The position numbers and the translations under genes were made by a program. The notes below the pieces were generated by a model. The model was given only the letters and a program-made list of their open reading frames with translations, was not told the DNA's origin and searched no databases. From a bacterium (GTDB lineage: Bacteria; Patescibacteriota; Patescibacteriia; Patescibacteriales; GWE2-39-37), in contig JAJYMT010000021.1 in NCBI GenBank assembly GCA_021786695.1, forward strand, positions 1 to 24,522: a DNA stretch of 24,522 nt, written 5' to 3'. The stretch's first letter is position 1; every line of letters starts with the position of its first letter. Shown here piece by piece: positions 8,835 through 14,478 of this stretch.

Positions 8835-9791
8835 TTAGCGAAATAAACTAAATAATTTTAGCCAATCGTCCACGGAAAGCTCTTGTGCTCGGCAATTTTC
8901 GCTAAGACCAGCTGATTTTATCTTTTCCGCGATATTTTTTTGGTCAATCCTGTAGCCGGCGCTGAGATTATTTTTCAGCATCTTCCTGCGCGCGCTGAAG
9001 CCGATCTTCACTAATCGAAAAAAATCTTTTTCGTTTATTTTTAATTTTTCGTTTTTAGTTTTTAATTTTATTATGGCGCTATCCACTTCCGGTCTGGGCC
9101 AGAAGCAGTCCGCCTGAACATAATCTACAACTTCCGGCAGGGCATAAAATTGAACTGAAACCGACAGCAAACTCATCTCGCCCGGCCTGCCCCGTGAAAT
9201 GCGCTCCGCGCTCCGACTTTCAGTCGGGATTTCACGGGGTGAAGCGCAAATCCGCTCCGCCACCTCTTTTTGCAACATCAAGACCATCGAGTTCGGCCTG
9301 ATTTCAGATGAAAGAAATTTACGGAGAAAAATGGAGGTAATGTTGTATGGTAAATTTGCAACTATCTTATACTCACCTGTCATCCTGACCCCGCATTTTG
9401 CGGGGGAAGGATCTATAATAGATTCTTCACTGCGCTCCGCGGAGCCTGCACTGAACGAAGCGAATGTGTTCAGAATGACAGTATCTAAAATATTCTGATT
9501 CCTAACCTCTACATTCTTAACGCCCTGCGCTTTTAACCCGGTCTGAAGTACCTCTGCCAGCTTATCATCCAGCTCCACCGCGATTACCCTTTTCACTTTT
9601 TTAGCCAGTTTTGAGGTCAAAAAACCCAGTCCCGGACCGACCTCCAGCACCACATCATCTTCATGCAGGTCCGCCGCCTCCACGATTTTGTCGTAAATTT
9701 CTTCATTGACTAAAAAATTTTGTCCCTTGGAGCGGACAGGCTTTATATTATAGACCGCGCATAATTGTTTTGTTTTATCGAGTAAATTCAT
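8835..9791 (-). CDS. rsmA: 16S rRNA (adenine1518/1519-N6)-dimethyltransferase RsmA/KsgA with in-frame insertions
   Basis: RsmA dimethylates two adjacent adenines in the 3' terminal hairpin of 16S rRNA using S-adenosylmethionine during small-subunit maturation. Visible motifs are QNFLVN (24-29), the SAM-binding VLEVGPGLGFLT (48-59), the acidic IAVELD (70-75), the catalytic NLPYNITS (146-153) and the C-terminal FSARRKMLKNNLS. At 318 residues it is longer than the usual 260-280. The excess matches inserts that map onto repeats in the DNA: residues about 104-139 (element at 9377-9481), about 184-202 (palindrome at 9190-9239) and a Lys/Asn-rich low-complexity stretch (LKTKNEKLKINEK, DNA about 9018-9073). 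All core motifs remain in frame, so the enzyme is probably functional. The start is 8 bases after the stop of the small secreted protein gene, and leuS lies upstream, which suggests one transcript. Confidence 0.95.
   Translation of the reverse strand: MNLLDKTKQLCAVYNIKPVRSKGQNFLVNEEIYDKIVEAADLHEDDVVLEVGPGLGFLTSKLAKKVKRVIAVELDDKLAEVLQTGLKAQGVKNVEVRNQNILDTVILNTFASFSAGSAERSEESIIDPSPAKCGVRMTGEYKIVANLPYNITSIFLRKFLSSEIRPNSMVLMLQKEVAERICASPREIPTESRSAERISRGRPGEMSLLSVSVQFYALPEVVDYVQADCFWPRPEVDSAIIKLKTKNEKLKINEKDFFRLVKIGFSARRKMLKNNLSAGYRIDQKNIAEKIKSAGLSENCRAQELSVDDWLKLFSLFR
9018..9073. repeat. AT-rich low-complexity repeat inside rsmA
   Basis: Imperfect T-rich units (TTTTTCGTTT, TTTTTAGTTTTTAATTTT) encode LKTKNEKLKINEK on the minus strand, between the conserved IIKL strand and the FFRLVK helix of RsmA. 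Its composition contrasts with the surrounding more GC-rich coding sequence, which suggests a simple-repeat expansion tolerated in a loop. Confidence 0.5.
9190..9239. repeat. Palindromic insert inside rsmA (second family)
   Basis: Outer arms CCCCGTGAAAT (9190-9200) and ATTTCACGGGG (9229-9239) are exact complements. Inside lies a second perfect hairpin, CCGACT-TTC-AGTCGG (9213-9227). The element falls exactly where the protein carries extra residues (about 184-202) between AERICA and PGEMSLLSVSVQ, which are adjacent in ordinary RsmA proteins. It differs in sequence from the element at 9377-9481. Confidence 0.8.
9377..9481. repeat. In-frame palindromic element, copy 1 (in rsmA)
   Basis: The 105-bp element has imperfect terminal inverted repeats, CTGTCATCCTGACC (9377-9390) and GTTCAGAATGACAG (9468-9481), matching at 12 of 14 positions. 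It contains GAAGGATCTATAATAGATTC and ATTCTTCACT, shared with copy 2 in leuS (12466-12571). On the minus strand it is read in frame as residues about 104-139 of RsmA, including VILN and SEESII. The length is exactly 35 codons. It interrupts the span between motif II and the catalytic NLPY. Confidence 0.85.
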
Positions 9792-9799
9792 TCTTACGG

Positions 9800-10324
9800 C
9801 TACAAACCGGTTACATAAATAAGAAACGGCAGGGCCCGGGTGAGTCCGAAGCCGAGAAAGGACTTGTTCGGCCGCGGCAGGCCGCCCAAAAAAGCAAAGG
9901 TCTTCAGCGGACAGAGAATTTCCGTTTTTGTCTTCTTTGTTTCCGGCTTGCCCGCCGCCTGAAGAGGATTGGCCGCTTTGCCCGACTCCTCTTTCTCGTA
10001 GATCAATTGATTGTAGAGGGCGCAGGCGCCCGGAGCCGGCGCGGTCTTACTAATGATCGGCATGCATTCCTTGCAGGTCGCGTTGCAGGTCGGGCTGGTC
10101 GGGCTGTCCAGCTGGCAGATGCTAAATTTCGTTATCTTGCCGCCGAAAAATAACTGAGTCGCCGCAGAAACCCCGATCGAGGCGCCGCTAATCATACTGC
10201 CGCTGCTTGCCGCCCGGACGGCGCGGCCAAGGTCGTAATCCAACCTGAAATTGGGCGCGATCACGGCCACGGAAAAAATTACGGTCAGAAAAATCGCGCC
10301 CAGGACGATAACGGTATTTTTCAT
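9800..10324 (-). CDS. Small secreted or membrane-anchored Cys-containing protein (174 aa)
   Basis: The N-terminus MKNTVIVLGAIFLTVIFSVA is a signal peptide or membrane anchor. After it comes a Gly/Ser/Ala-rich segment, then GGKITKFSICQL and a cluster of cysteines (SPTCNATCKECMP, GACALY), a Lys/Glu-rich linker, LCPLK, and a hydrophobic C-terminus (FGLTRALPFLIYVTGL). The paired cysteines suggest disulfides outside the membrane. The start is 4 bases after the leuS stop and the end is 8 bases before the rsmA start, so it sits inside a leuS-rsmA transcript. I recognise no named domain; the FGGKI/Cys/hydrophobic layout resembles small exported proteins common in CPR genomes, at low confidence. Function unknown. 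Confidence 0.75.
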   Translation of the reverse strand: MKNTVIVLGAIFLTVIFSVAVIAPNFRLDYDLGRAVRAASSGSMISGASIGVSAATQLFFGGKITKFSICQLDSPTSPTCNATCKECMPIISKTAPAPGACALYNQLIYEKEESGKAANPLQAAGKPETKKTKTEILCPLKTFAFLGGLPRPNKSFLGFGLTRALPFLIYVTGL

Positions 10325-10328
10325 AACT

Positions 10329-13322
10329 TTACTTCGTTACGATATTGATCAATTTGCCGGATACGAAAATTATCTTGGCGATTTCCTTTCCGGCCAGCCA
10401 CTTTTTCACGCTATCGCTCTCCAGGGCCAATTTTTTCGCATCCTCTTCCTCGATTTCCGAGGCCACTACCAGATTGTGGCGCAGCTTGCCGTTCACCTGG
10501 ACCACCAGATTGACCGATTCGACCCTCAGATATTTTTCGTCATATTCCGGCCAGGATTTCTTGAAGATGCTTTCACTTTCACCCAGCCGGAACCATAACT
10601 CCTCGGCGATATGCGGCGCGAAGGGCGAAAGAATGATCAAAAAATATTTCTTAAAGGTATCTTCCGCGGCCGGAGTAACGCTATGGCTTATCATCACCTC
10701 CTTCAGATCATTCAGAATCTTCATCATTTCGCTGATCGCGGTGTTGAATTTCATGCTCTCAATGTCCTCGCCGACTTTTTTGATCGCCCGATTGATCAAG
10801 CGGTAGATCGCCTCGTCGTTGTTCGGCAGGTGATCGCCTTTGAAACCGAAATTATCGGATAGCACCACCTTCCAGGATTTTTCCAGGAAACGGCTGACGC
10901 CGGCGATGCTTGCCGTGTTCCAGGGCTTGGCGTCCTCGAGCGGACCTAAGAACATCTCGTAAAGCCGCAAGGCGTCGGCGCCGTATTCGGCCACCACCTC
11001 GTCCGGATTGATAACATTGCCTTTGGATTTGCTCATCTTCTGGCCGTCCGGCGCCAGGATGGTGCCCTGATGGCGCAACTTCAAGAACGGCTCGTTGAAA
11101 TCAAGATAGCCGTATTTTTGGAGCGCCTTGGTAAAAAACCTCGAGTACAAGAGATGCAGCACCGTATGTTCAGCGCCGCCGACATACAGATCGACCGGCA
11201 GCCATTTGGCCAATTGTTTCGGGTCGGCGAACGCCCGGTCGTTGTCCGGGTCGGCGTAGCGCAGATAATACCAGGAGGAACAGACAAAGGTGTCCATGGT
11301 GTCGGCCTCCCGCCGCGCCGGCTCGTCGCAATGAGGGCACTTCACGTCCTGGAATTTGGCCGAGTGGACGAGCGGCGATTCGCCGGTCGGCTTGAAATCG
11401 ACGTCGGTCGGCAACACTACCGGCAGATCGCTCTCCGGCACCGGTACGATTCCGCATTTCACGCAATAAATTATGGGGATCGGCGCGCCCCAATAGCGCT
11501 GGCGGGAAATCAGCCAGTCGCGGATGCGGTAATTTATCGCCCGCCTGCCGATCTTTTTTTCCTCCAGCCACTCGATCATTCTTTTTTTTGCCTGGACCGT
11601 CGCCAGCCCGTCCAGAAAACCGGAATTCACGCTGACGCCCTCGCCCGCATAGGCCTCGCTGTCGCCGAAAAATATCCGGATGACCTCCTTCGTAAAATTT
11701 GTCACTTTCTTATTTTCAAGCGCTTCTGCCAGCGACAGTTCGACCGTTTCCGCGCCCTCGGTCATTTTTAGTCCGTTCGTCTCGAAACGCGCCACATAAT
11801 ACATTCTGATAAATTTTCCGCGGTCGAAGTGGCTTTCAAAATTACCGATCAAACTCACTTCGCCGTCTTCCGTCGTTATATTCAATTCCTCCGACAACTC
11901 TCTCTTCAATGCGTTTATCGGCAGTTCCGCCTCGAGGATGCCCCCTCCGAAAGGGGCGATCATACCGGGGAAACGGTTGGTGTTCGCGTCTCTCAGTTGA
12001 AAGATGAATTTGCCGCTTTCCGATCTTATCAGCGCACCGACGCCGACGATCTGCTTTTCTTCGCCGTCCCGTTCGTTTTTATTATCCGCCTCGACAACTT
12101 TGGTTATCGGTAAGCCATATTTCTTCGCGAACTCATGGTCGCGGACATCGTGCGCCGGTACCGCCATGATGGCGCCGGTACCGTAGCCGGACAAGACATA
12201 GTCGGCCACGAAGATCGGAATCTCCTGGCCATTTACCGGATTAACCGCGCTAACGCCCTCTAGTTTCACGCCGGTTTTTTCTTTGGTAAGTTCCGCCCGC
12301 TCCAGGTCGGTTTTCATCGCCGCCTGCTCGATATATTTTTGAACCTCTTTGAAATTTGAAATTTGAAATTTGAAATTTGAAATTAACGGGTGTTCCGGAC
12401 ATACGACCATGTAAGTACAGCCGAACAACGTATCCGGCCGGGTAGTAAATACTTCCAAAAACATCTTGTCATCCTGAGCATTAGCGAAGGATCTATAATA
12501 TTTTTTAAAACCACCTATTATAGATTCTTCACTTCCCCCGGATCGGGTCCGGGGTTCGTTCAGAATGACAATGGGAAACTTAACTGTCGCTCCTTCGCTC
12601 CGTCCGATCCAATTCCGCTGCGCCGCCTTGGTGGAGTCGGGCCAGTCGACATCATCCAGGCCATTTAACAATCCCGCCATCTTTTTTGGTCCTTGCCCAT
12701 CCGAATCATTAGCGAAGGAGGGTTCGATGAAATCAGTGATCTTGAAGAACCACTGCTCCAGATCTTTCTGCACTACCGCGGTGCCGCAACGTTCGCAAGC
12801 GCCGTTCACCACCTGCTCATTGGCCAGGACCGTCTGGCAGGAAGGGCACCAATTGGTCTTGGCCATCCTTTTATACGCCAAGCCGTTTTTATAAAACTGC
12901 AGGAACAGCCACTGCGTCCATTTGTAATAGTCGGGGTCCGAGGAGTTTACCTCGCGCGACCAATCATAAGAGAGGCCCAGAGAATTCATCTGGCGCTTGA
13001 AGGTTTCGACCGCGCGCTTGGTGGTTTCGGCCGGATGGATGCCGGTCTTGATCGCGTAGTTTTCCGCCGGCAGGCCGAAAGCATCCCAGCCCTGCGGATG
13101 GAGAACGTTGAATCCTTTGAGCCGGCAGTAGCGGGCATAGATATCGGTGGCGGTATACGACTCGACGTGGCCGACATGGAGTCCGGCCCCCGAAGGATAG
13201 GGAAACATGTCCAGGATGTATTTTTTCGGCTTTGCCCCGTCTTCCACGGCCTTGGCGGATTCCCATTGCGCCCATCGATTTTGCCATTTCAACTCGATTT
13301 CTTTCGGCGAATATTTATCCAT
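10329..13322 (-). CDS. leuS: Leucyl-tRNA synthetase with an embedded Nudix domain
   Basis: LeuRS charges tRNA-Leu with leucine in the cytoplasm. Class I signatures are clear: PYPSGAGLHVGH (41-52) and KMSKS (762-766), zinc-binding pairs CPSC (159-162) with CERC (176-179), and C620/C623 with C662/C665. The CP1 editing domain has the threonine-rich TTRPDTLFG (293-301) and MAVPAHDVRDHEFA (386-399). At 997 residues it is well over the usual 800-880. The excess is mainly a Nudix domain (about 424-551) inserted after the editing-domain segment KYGLPI and before YAGEGVSVNSGFLDGL. Smaller inserts derive from repeats: residues about 251-286 (palindromic element), 199-214 (element fragment) and about 315-324 (heptamer repeat). 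The frame is intact and all catalytic motifs are kept. The small secreted protein gene and rsmA follow on the same strand. Confidence 0.97.
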   Translation of the reverse strand: MDKYSPKEIELKWQNRWAQWESAKAVEDGAKPKKYILDMFPYPSGAGLHVGHVESYTATDIYARYCRLKGFNVLHPQGWDAFGLPAENYAIKTGIHPAETTKRAVETFKRQMNSLGLSYDWSREVNSSDPDYYKWTQWLFLQFYKNGLAYKRMAKTNWCPSCQTVLANEQVVNGACERCGTAVVQKDLEQWFFKITDFIEPSFANDSDGQGPKKMAGLLNGLDDVDWPDSTKAAQRNWIGRSEGATVKFPIVILNEPRTRSGGSEESIIGGFKKYYRSFANAQDDKMFLEVFTTRPDTLFGCTYMVVCPEHPLISNFKFQISNFKEVQKYIEQAAMKTDLERAELTKEKTGVKLEGVSAVNPVNGQEIPIFVADYVLSGYGTGAIMAVPAHDVRDHEFAKKYGLPITKVVEADNKNERDGEEKQIVGVGALIRSESGKFIFQLRDANTNRFPGMIAPFGGGILEAELPINALKRELSEELNITTEDGEVSLIGNFESHFDRGKFIRMYYVARFETNGLKMTEGAETVELSLAEALENKKVTNFTKEVIRIFFGDSEAYAGEGVSVNSGFLDGLATVQAKKRMIEWLEEKKIGRRAINYRIRDWLISRQRYWGAPIPIIYCVKCGIVPVPESDLPVVLPTDVDFKPTGESPLVHSAKFQDVKCPHCDEPARREADTMDTFVCSSWYYLRYADPDNDRAFADPKQLAKWLPVDLYVGGAEHTVLHLLYSRFFTKALQKYGYLDFNEPFLKLRHQGTILAPDGQKMSKSKGNVINPDEVVAEYGADALRLYEMFLGPLEDAKPWNTASIAGVSRFLEKSWKVVLSDNFGFKGDHLPNNDEAIYRLINRAIKKVGEDIESMKFNTAISEMMKILNDLKEVMISHSVTPAAEDTFKKYFLIILSPFAPHIAEELWFRLGESESIFKKSWPEYDEKYLRVESVNLVVQVNGKLRHNLVVASEIEEEDAKKLALESDSVKKWLAGKEIAKIIFVSGKLINIVTK
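11670..12053 (-). other. Nudix hydrolase domain inserted in LeuRS
   Basis: Residues about 424-551 of LeuRS begin IVGVGALIRSESGKFIFQLR and contain a Nudix box at 460-482: G460, E466, then RELSEELNI (474-482). This fits G-x5-E-x7-R-E-U-x-E-E-x-G-U except that the last Gly is Asn481. The metal-binding glutamates E475, E478 and E479 are present, so hydrolysis of a nucleoside diphosphate-linked substrate is plausible. The substrate cannot be read from the sequence; no diagnostic Ap4A-type Tyr is evident at the usual distance after the box. Confidence 0.9.
12348..12382. repeat. Five exact tandem copies of heptamer TTTGAAA in leuS
   Basis: TTTGAAA is repeated five times without error. On the minus strand it is read as part of ISNFKFQISNFK, between EHPLI and EVQKYIEQA of LeuRS, where extra residues are not expected. 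A heptamer changes frame with each unit gained or lost, so copy-number change would usually inactivate leuS. Confidence 0.9.
12466..12571. repeat. In-frame palindromic element, copy 2 (in leuS)
   Basis: The 106-bp element has terminal inverted repeats TTGTCATCCTGAGC (12466-12479) and GTTCAGAATGACAA (12558-12571), matching at 12 of 14. An inner stem pairs GAAGGATCTATAATA (12486-12500) with TATTATAGATTCTTC (12516-12530), with one G-T pair. It encodes LeuRS residues about 251-286 (VILN, then SEESII, then RSFANAQDDK) between the start of CP1 and the TTRPDT motif. Copy 1 lies in rsmA in the same orientation and frame. Confidence 0.85.
12698..12719. repeat. Fragment of the palindromic element in leuS
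   Basis: Nineteen of 22 bases match the left part of copy 2 (CATCC, four variable bases, then CATTAGCGAAGGA). On the minus strand it reads SFANDSD, in the same frame as SFANAQD in copy 2, and it falls in a stretch of LeuRS (about 199-214) longer than expected before the DDVDWP motif. Confidence 0.55.
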
Positions 13323-13365
13323 ATGATGATTTATATTTTACTGCTTATTACCTATAACTTTTACC

Positions 13366-13393
13366 ATTTTACTGCAATATTTGCAACAATCAA
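13366..13393 (-). promoter_or_regulatory. Possible promoter for leuS
   Basis: On the minus strand TTGATT (13393-13388) is followed after 16 bases by TAAAAT (13371-13366). The word ATTTTACTGC occurs at 13335-13344 and again at 13366-13375, so the match may be partly a repeat effect. It is the best candidate in the 67 bases between leuS and the small basic protein gene. Confidence 0.3.
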
Positions 13394-13536
13394 CCGAGGC
13401 CTTTTTTCCTGATCAGGCCCTGCAGCCGTTTCACCCCTGCTCCGCTGACTTTCATCGTCTTTTTCTTCTTCAGGTCGCGTTTCAAATATTTTTTTTCAAT
13501 TTTTTCCGCCTGCGCGGCTAAGTTTTGTTTAGACAT
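13390..13536 (-). CDS. Small highly basic protein (48 aa)
   Basis: ATG at 13536-13534 and TGA at 13392-13390 enclose 48 codons. The protein starts MSKQNLAAQAEKIEKKYLKR and continues with a run of lysines (LKKKKT), then VSGAGVKRLQGLIRKKGLG. It is Lys/Arg-rich with an apparently helical first half, which suggests nucleic-acid or ribosome binding, though no family is recognised. It lies between leuS and the divergent plus-strand cluster. A TATTAT with an upstream TG (13556-13548) would give an almost leaderless mRNA. The coherent composition and lack of a better plus-strand frame argue for a real gene; conservation would need to be shown. Confidence 0.5.
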   Translation of the reverse strand: MSKQNLAAQAEKIEKKYLKRDLKKKKTMKVSGAGVKRLQGLIRKKGLG

Positions 13537-13552
13537 GGAAAAATGGTATAAT
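13525..13552 (+). promoter_or_regulatory. Extended -10 promoter for the plus-strand cluster
   Basis: TTGTTT (13525-13530), a 16-base spacer and TATAAT (13547-13552) with an upstream TGG form a good extended -10 promoter reading toward the DsbA-like gene. The block 13544-13556 (TGGTATAATAGCA) also reads TGCTATTATACCA on the other strand, so it could serve as a -10 in both directions. The leader to the first gene would be about 180 bases. Confidence 0.5.
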
Positions 13553-13564
13553 AGCAGTAAATTT

Positions 13565-13690
13565 AAAGTGTAAATATCAAAATGAAAAATGACAGTTAAA
13601 AGTGTAAAATTGAAATACTGTTTAATTTATAATTTTTGAATTTTTCATTATCATTTTGATTTTTGATTTTTACATTTTGCATTAAATTAT
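13565..13690. repeat. AT-rich imperfect inverted repeat in a 5' leader
   Basis: The left part (13566-13593: GTGTAAATATCAAAATGAAA and on) is roughly complementary to the right part (about 13648-13680: CATTTTGATTTTTGATTTTT and on). It is built from AAATGA/ATCAAAA-type words. No gene is seen between 13537 and 13729; this repeat fills most of that gap. Confidence 0.5.
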
Positions 13691-13729
13691 ACTTAAATTT
13701 TACCCAAATACCTAATAATAATCAACGAT

Positions 13730-13734
13730 GGAGG
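13730..13734 (+). promoter_or_regulatory. Ribosome binding site deciding the DsbA-like start
   Basis: GGAGG lies 5 bases before the ATG at 13740. It overlaps the earlier in-frame ATG at 13728, which therefore is unlikely to be the start. It is one of the few clear Shine-Dalgarno sites in the window. Confidence 0.75.
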
Positions 13735-13739
13735 GTGCG

Positions 13740-14423
13740 ATGAATATTGTTAATCAAAAGCATTGGTACAAATCCTGGTGGGGCGTTGCGCTGCTGACAT
13801 TGCTGATCCTGGTCGGCGCCCTGTTTTTCGCCTCGGTTTTTTATGTGGCGGACCAGGTCAGGGCGATCCAAGCCGGCCAGCATGCTTCATTCTCTCTGTC
13901 CGATACGACCGTATATCAAAATACGGAAGGCGAGGGAAACTTTTGGCTCGGCTCGAATCAGCCGAAAATCACGATCGTGGAATTCGCCGACTTCGCCTGT
14001 CCGTATTCAAAGAGTTCTTTTCCGAAAATCCGCGAACTCGCCGATAAATACCGCGACAGAGTAAAATTCATCTACCGCGATTTCCCCTATATCGCGGCCG
14101 AGTCAATCGATCTGGCGATGGCAGCGCGCTGCGCCGGCGAGCAGGGACTTTTCTGGAAGATGCACGACAAGCTCTACGAACTTCAGGGGATCAAAACCGC
14201 AGACGAACTGACCGGCGCGGCGCAGAGTATCGGCGCCGACTCCGCCGCCTTCCGGCTGTGCCTGGAGGGCAAAAAATATTCGGCCCTGATCAAAAAAAAC
14301 ATTCTGGAAGCAAATAAATTCGATATCCAGGGAACGCCGACCTGGTTTATAAACGGGCGCAAAGTAGCCGGCGACTTGCCGGCCACGGCCTGGGAAGAGA
14401 TCATCAAAAAATTTTCCAAATAA
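13740..14423 (+). CDS. Membrane-anchored DsbA-like thioredoxin-fold protein with a CPYS active site
   Basis: The 227-residue protein has an N-terminal anchor (WWGVALLTLLILVGALFFAS) and then a DsbA/thioredoxin_4-type domain: KITIVEFADFACPYSKSSFP at the active site, VKFIYRDFPY, an inserted helical domain (ARCAGEQGLFWKMHDKLYE; FRLCLEG) and the cis-proline loop GTPTWFINGRKV. Such proteins handle cysteine oxidation or disulfide shuffling outside the membrane. The motif is CPYS rather than CPHC, so the resolving cysteine is missing; two other cysteines (in ARCAG and RLCLEG) lie in the helical domain. It is the first gene of the plus-strand cluster, 55 bases before the Cys-rich pilin-like gene, which suggests those proteins as clients (inference). 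Confidence 0.9.
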   Translation: MNIVNQKHWYKSWWGVALLTLLILVGALFFASVFYVADQVRAIQAGQHASFSLSDTTVYQNTEGEGNFWLGSNQPKITIVEFADFACPYSKSSFPKIRELADKYRDRVKFIYRDFPYIAAESIDLAMAARCAGEQGLFWKMHDKLYELQGIKTADELTGAAQSIGADSAAFRLCLEGKKYSALIKKNILEANKFDIQGTPTWFINGRKVAGDLPATAWEEIIKKFSK

Positions 14424-14478
14424 ACCGCCCGCAAATCAACGAATCCGGCGCAAACATCACTGATAATTATTTTCGAGG

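Noticed and set aside
12348..12382. CRISPR-like tandem array
   Set aside because: The units are 7 bases with no spacers; it is a simple repeat. No CRISPR array or cas gene was seen anywhere in the window.
10329..13322. LeuRS as a misassembled fusion of a synthetase and a separate Nudix gene
   Set aside because: The frame continues through both edges of the Nudix domain and all LeuRS motifs on each side are present in the correct order, so it is an insertion, not two joined genes.
13728..13739. Earlier ATG for the DsbA-like gene
   Set aside because: The GGAGG ribosome site at 13730-13734 overlaps this ATG and is correctly spaced for the ATG at 13740.
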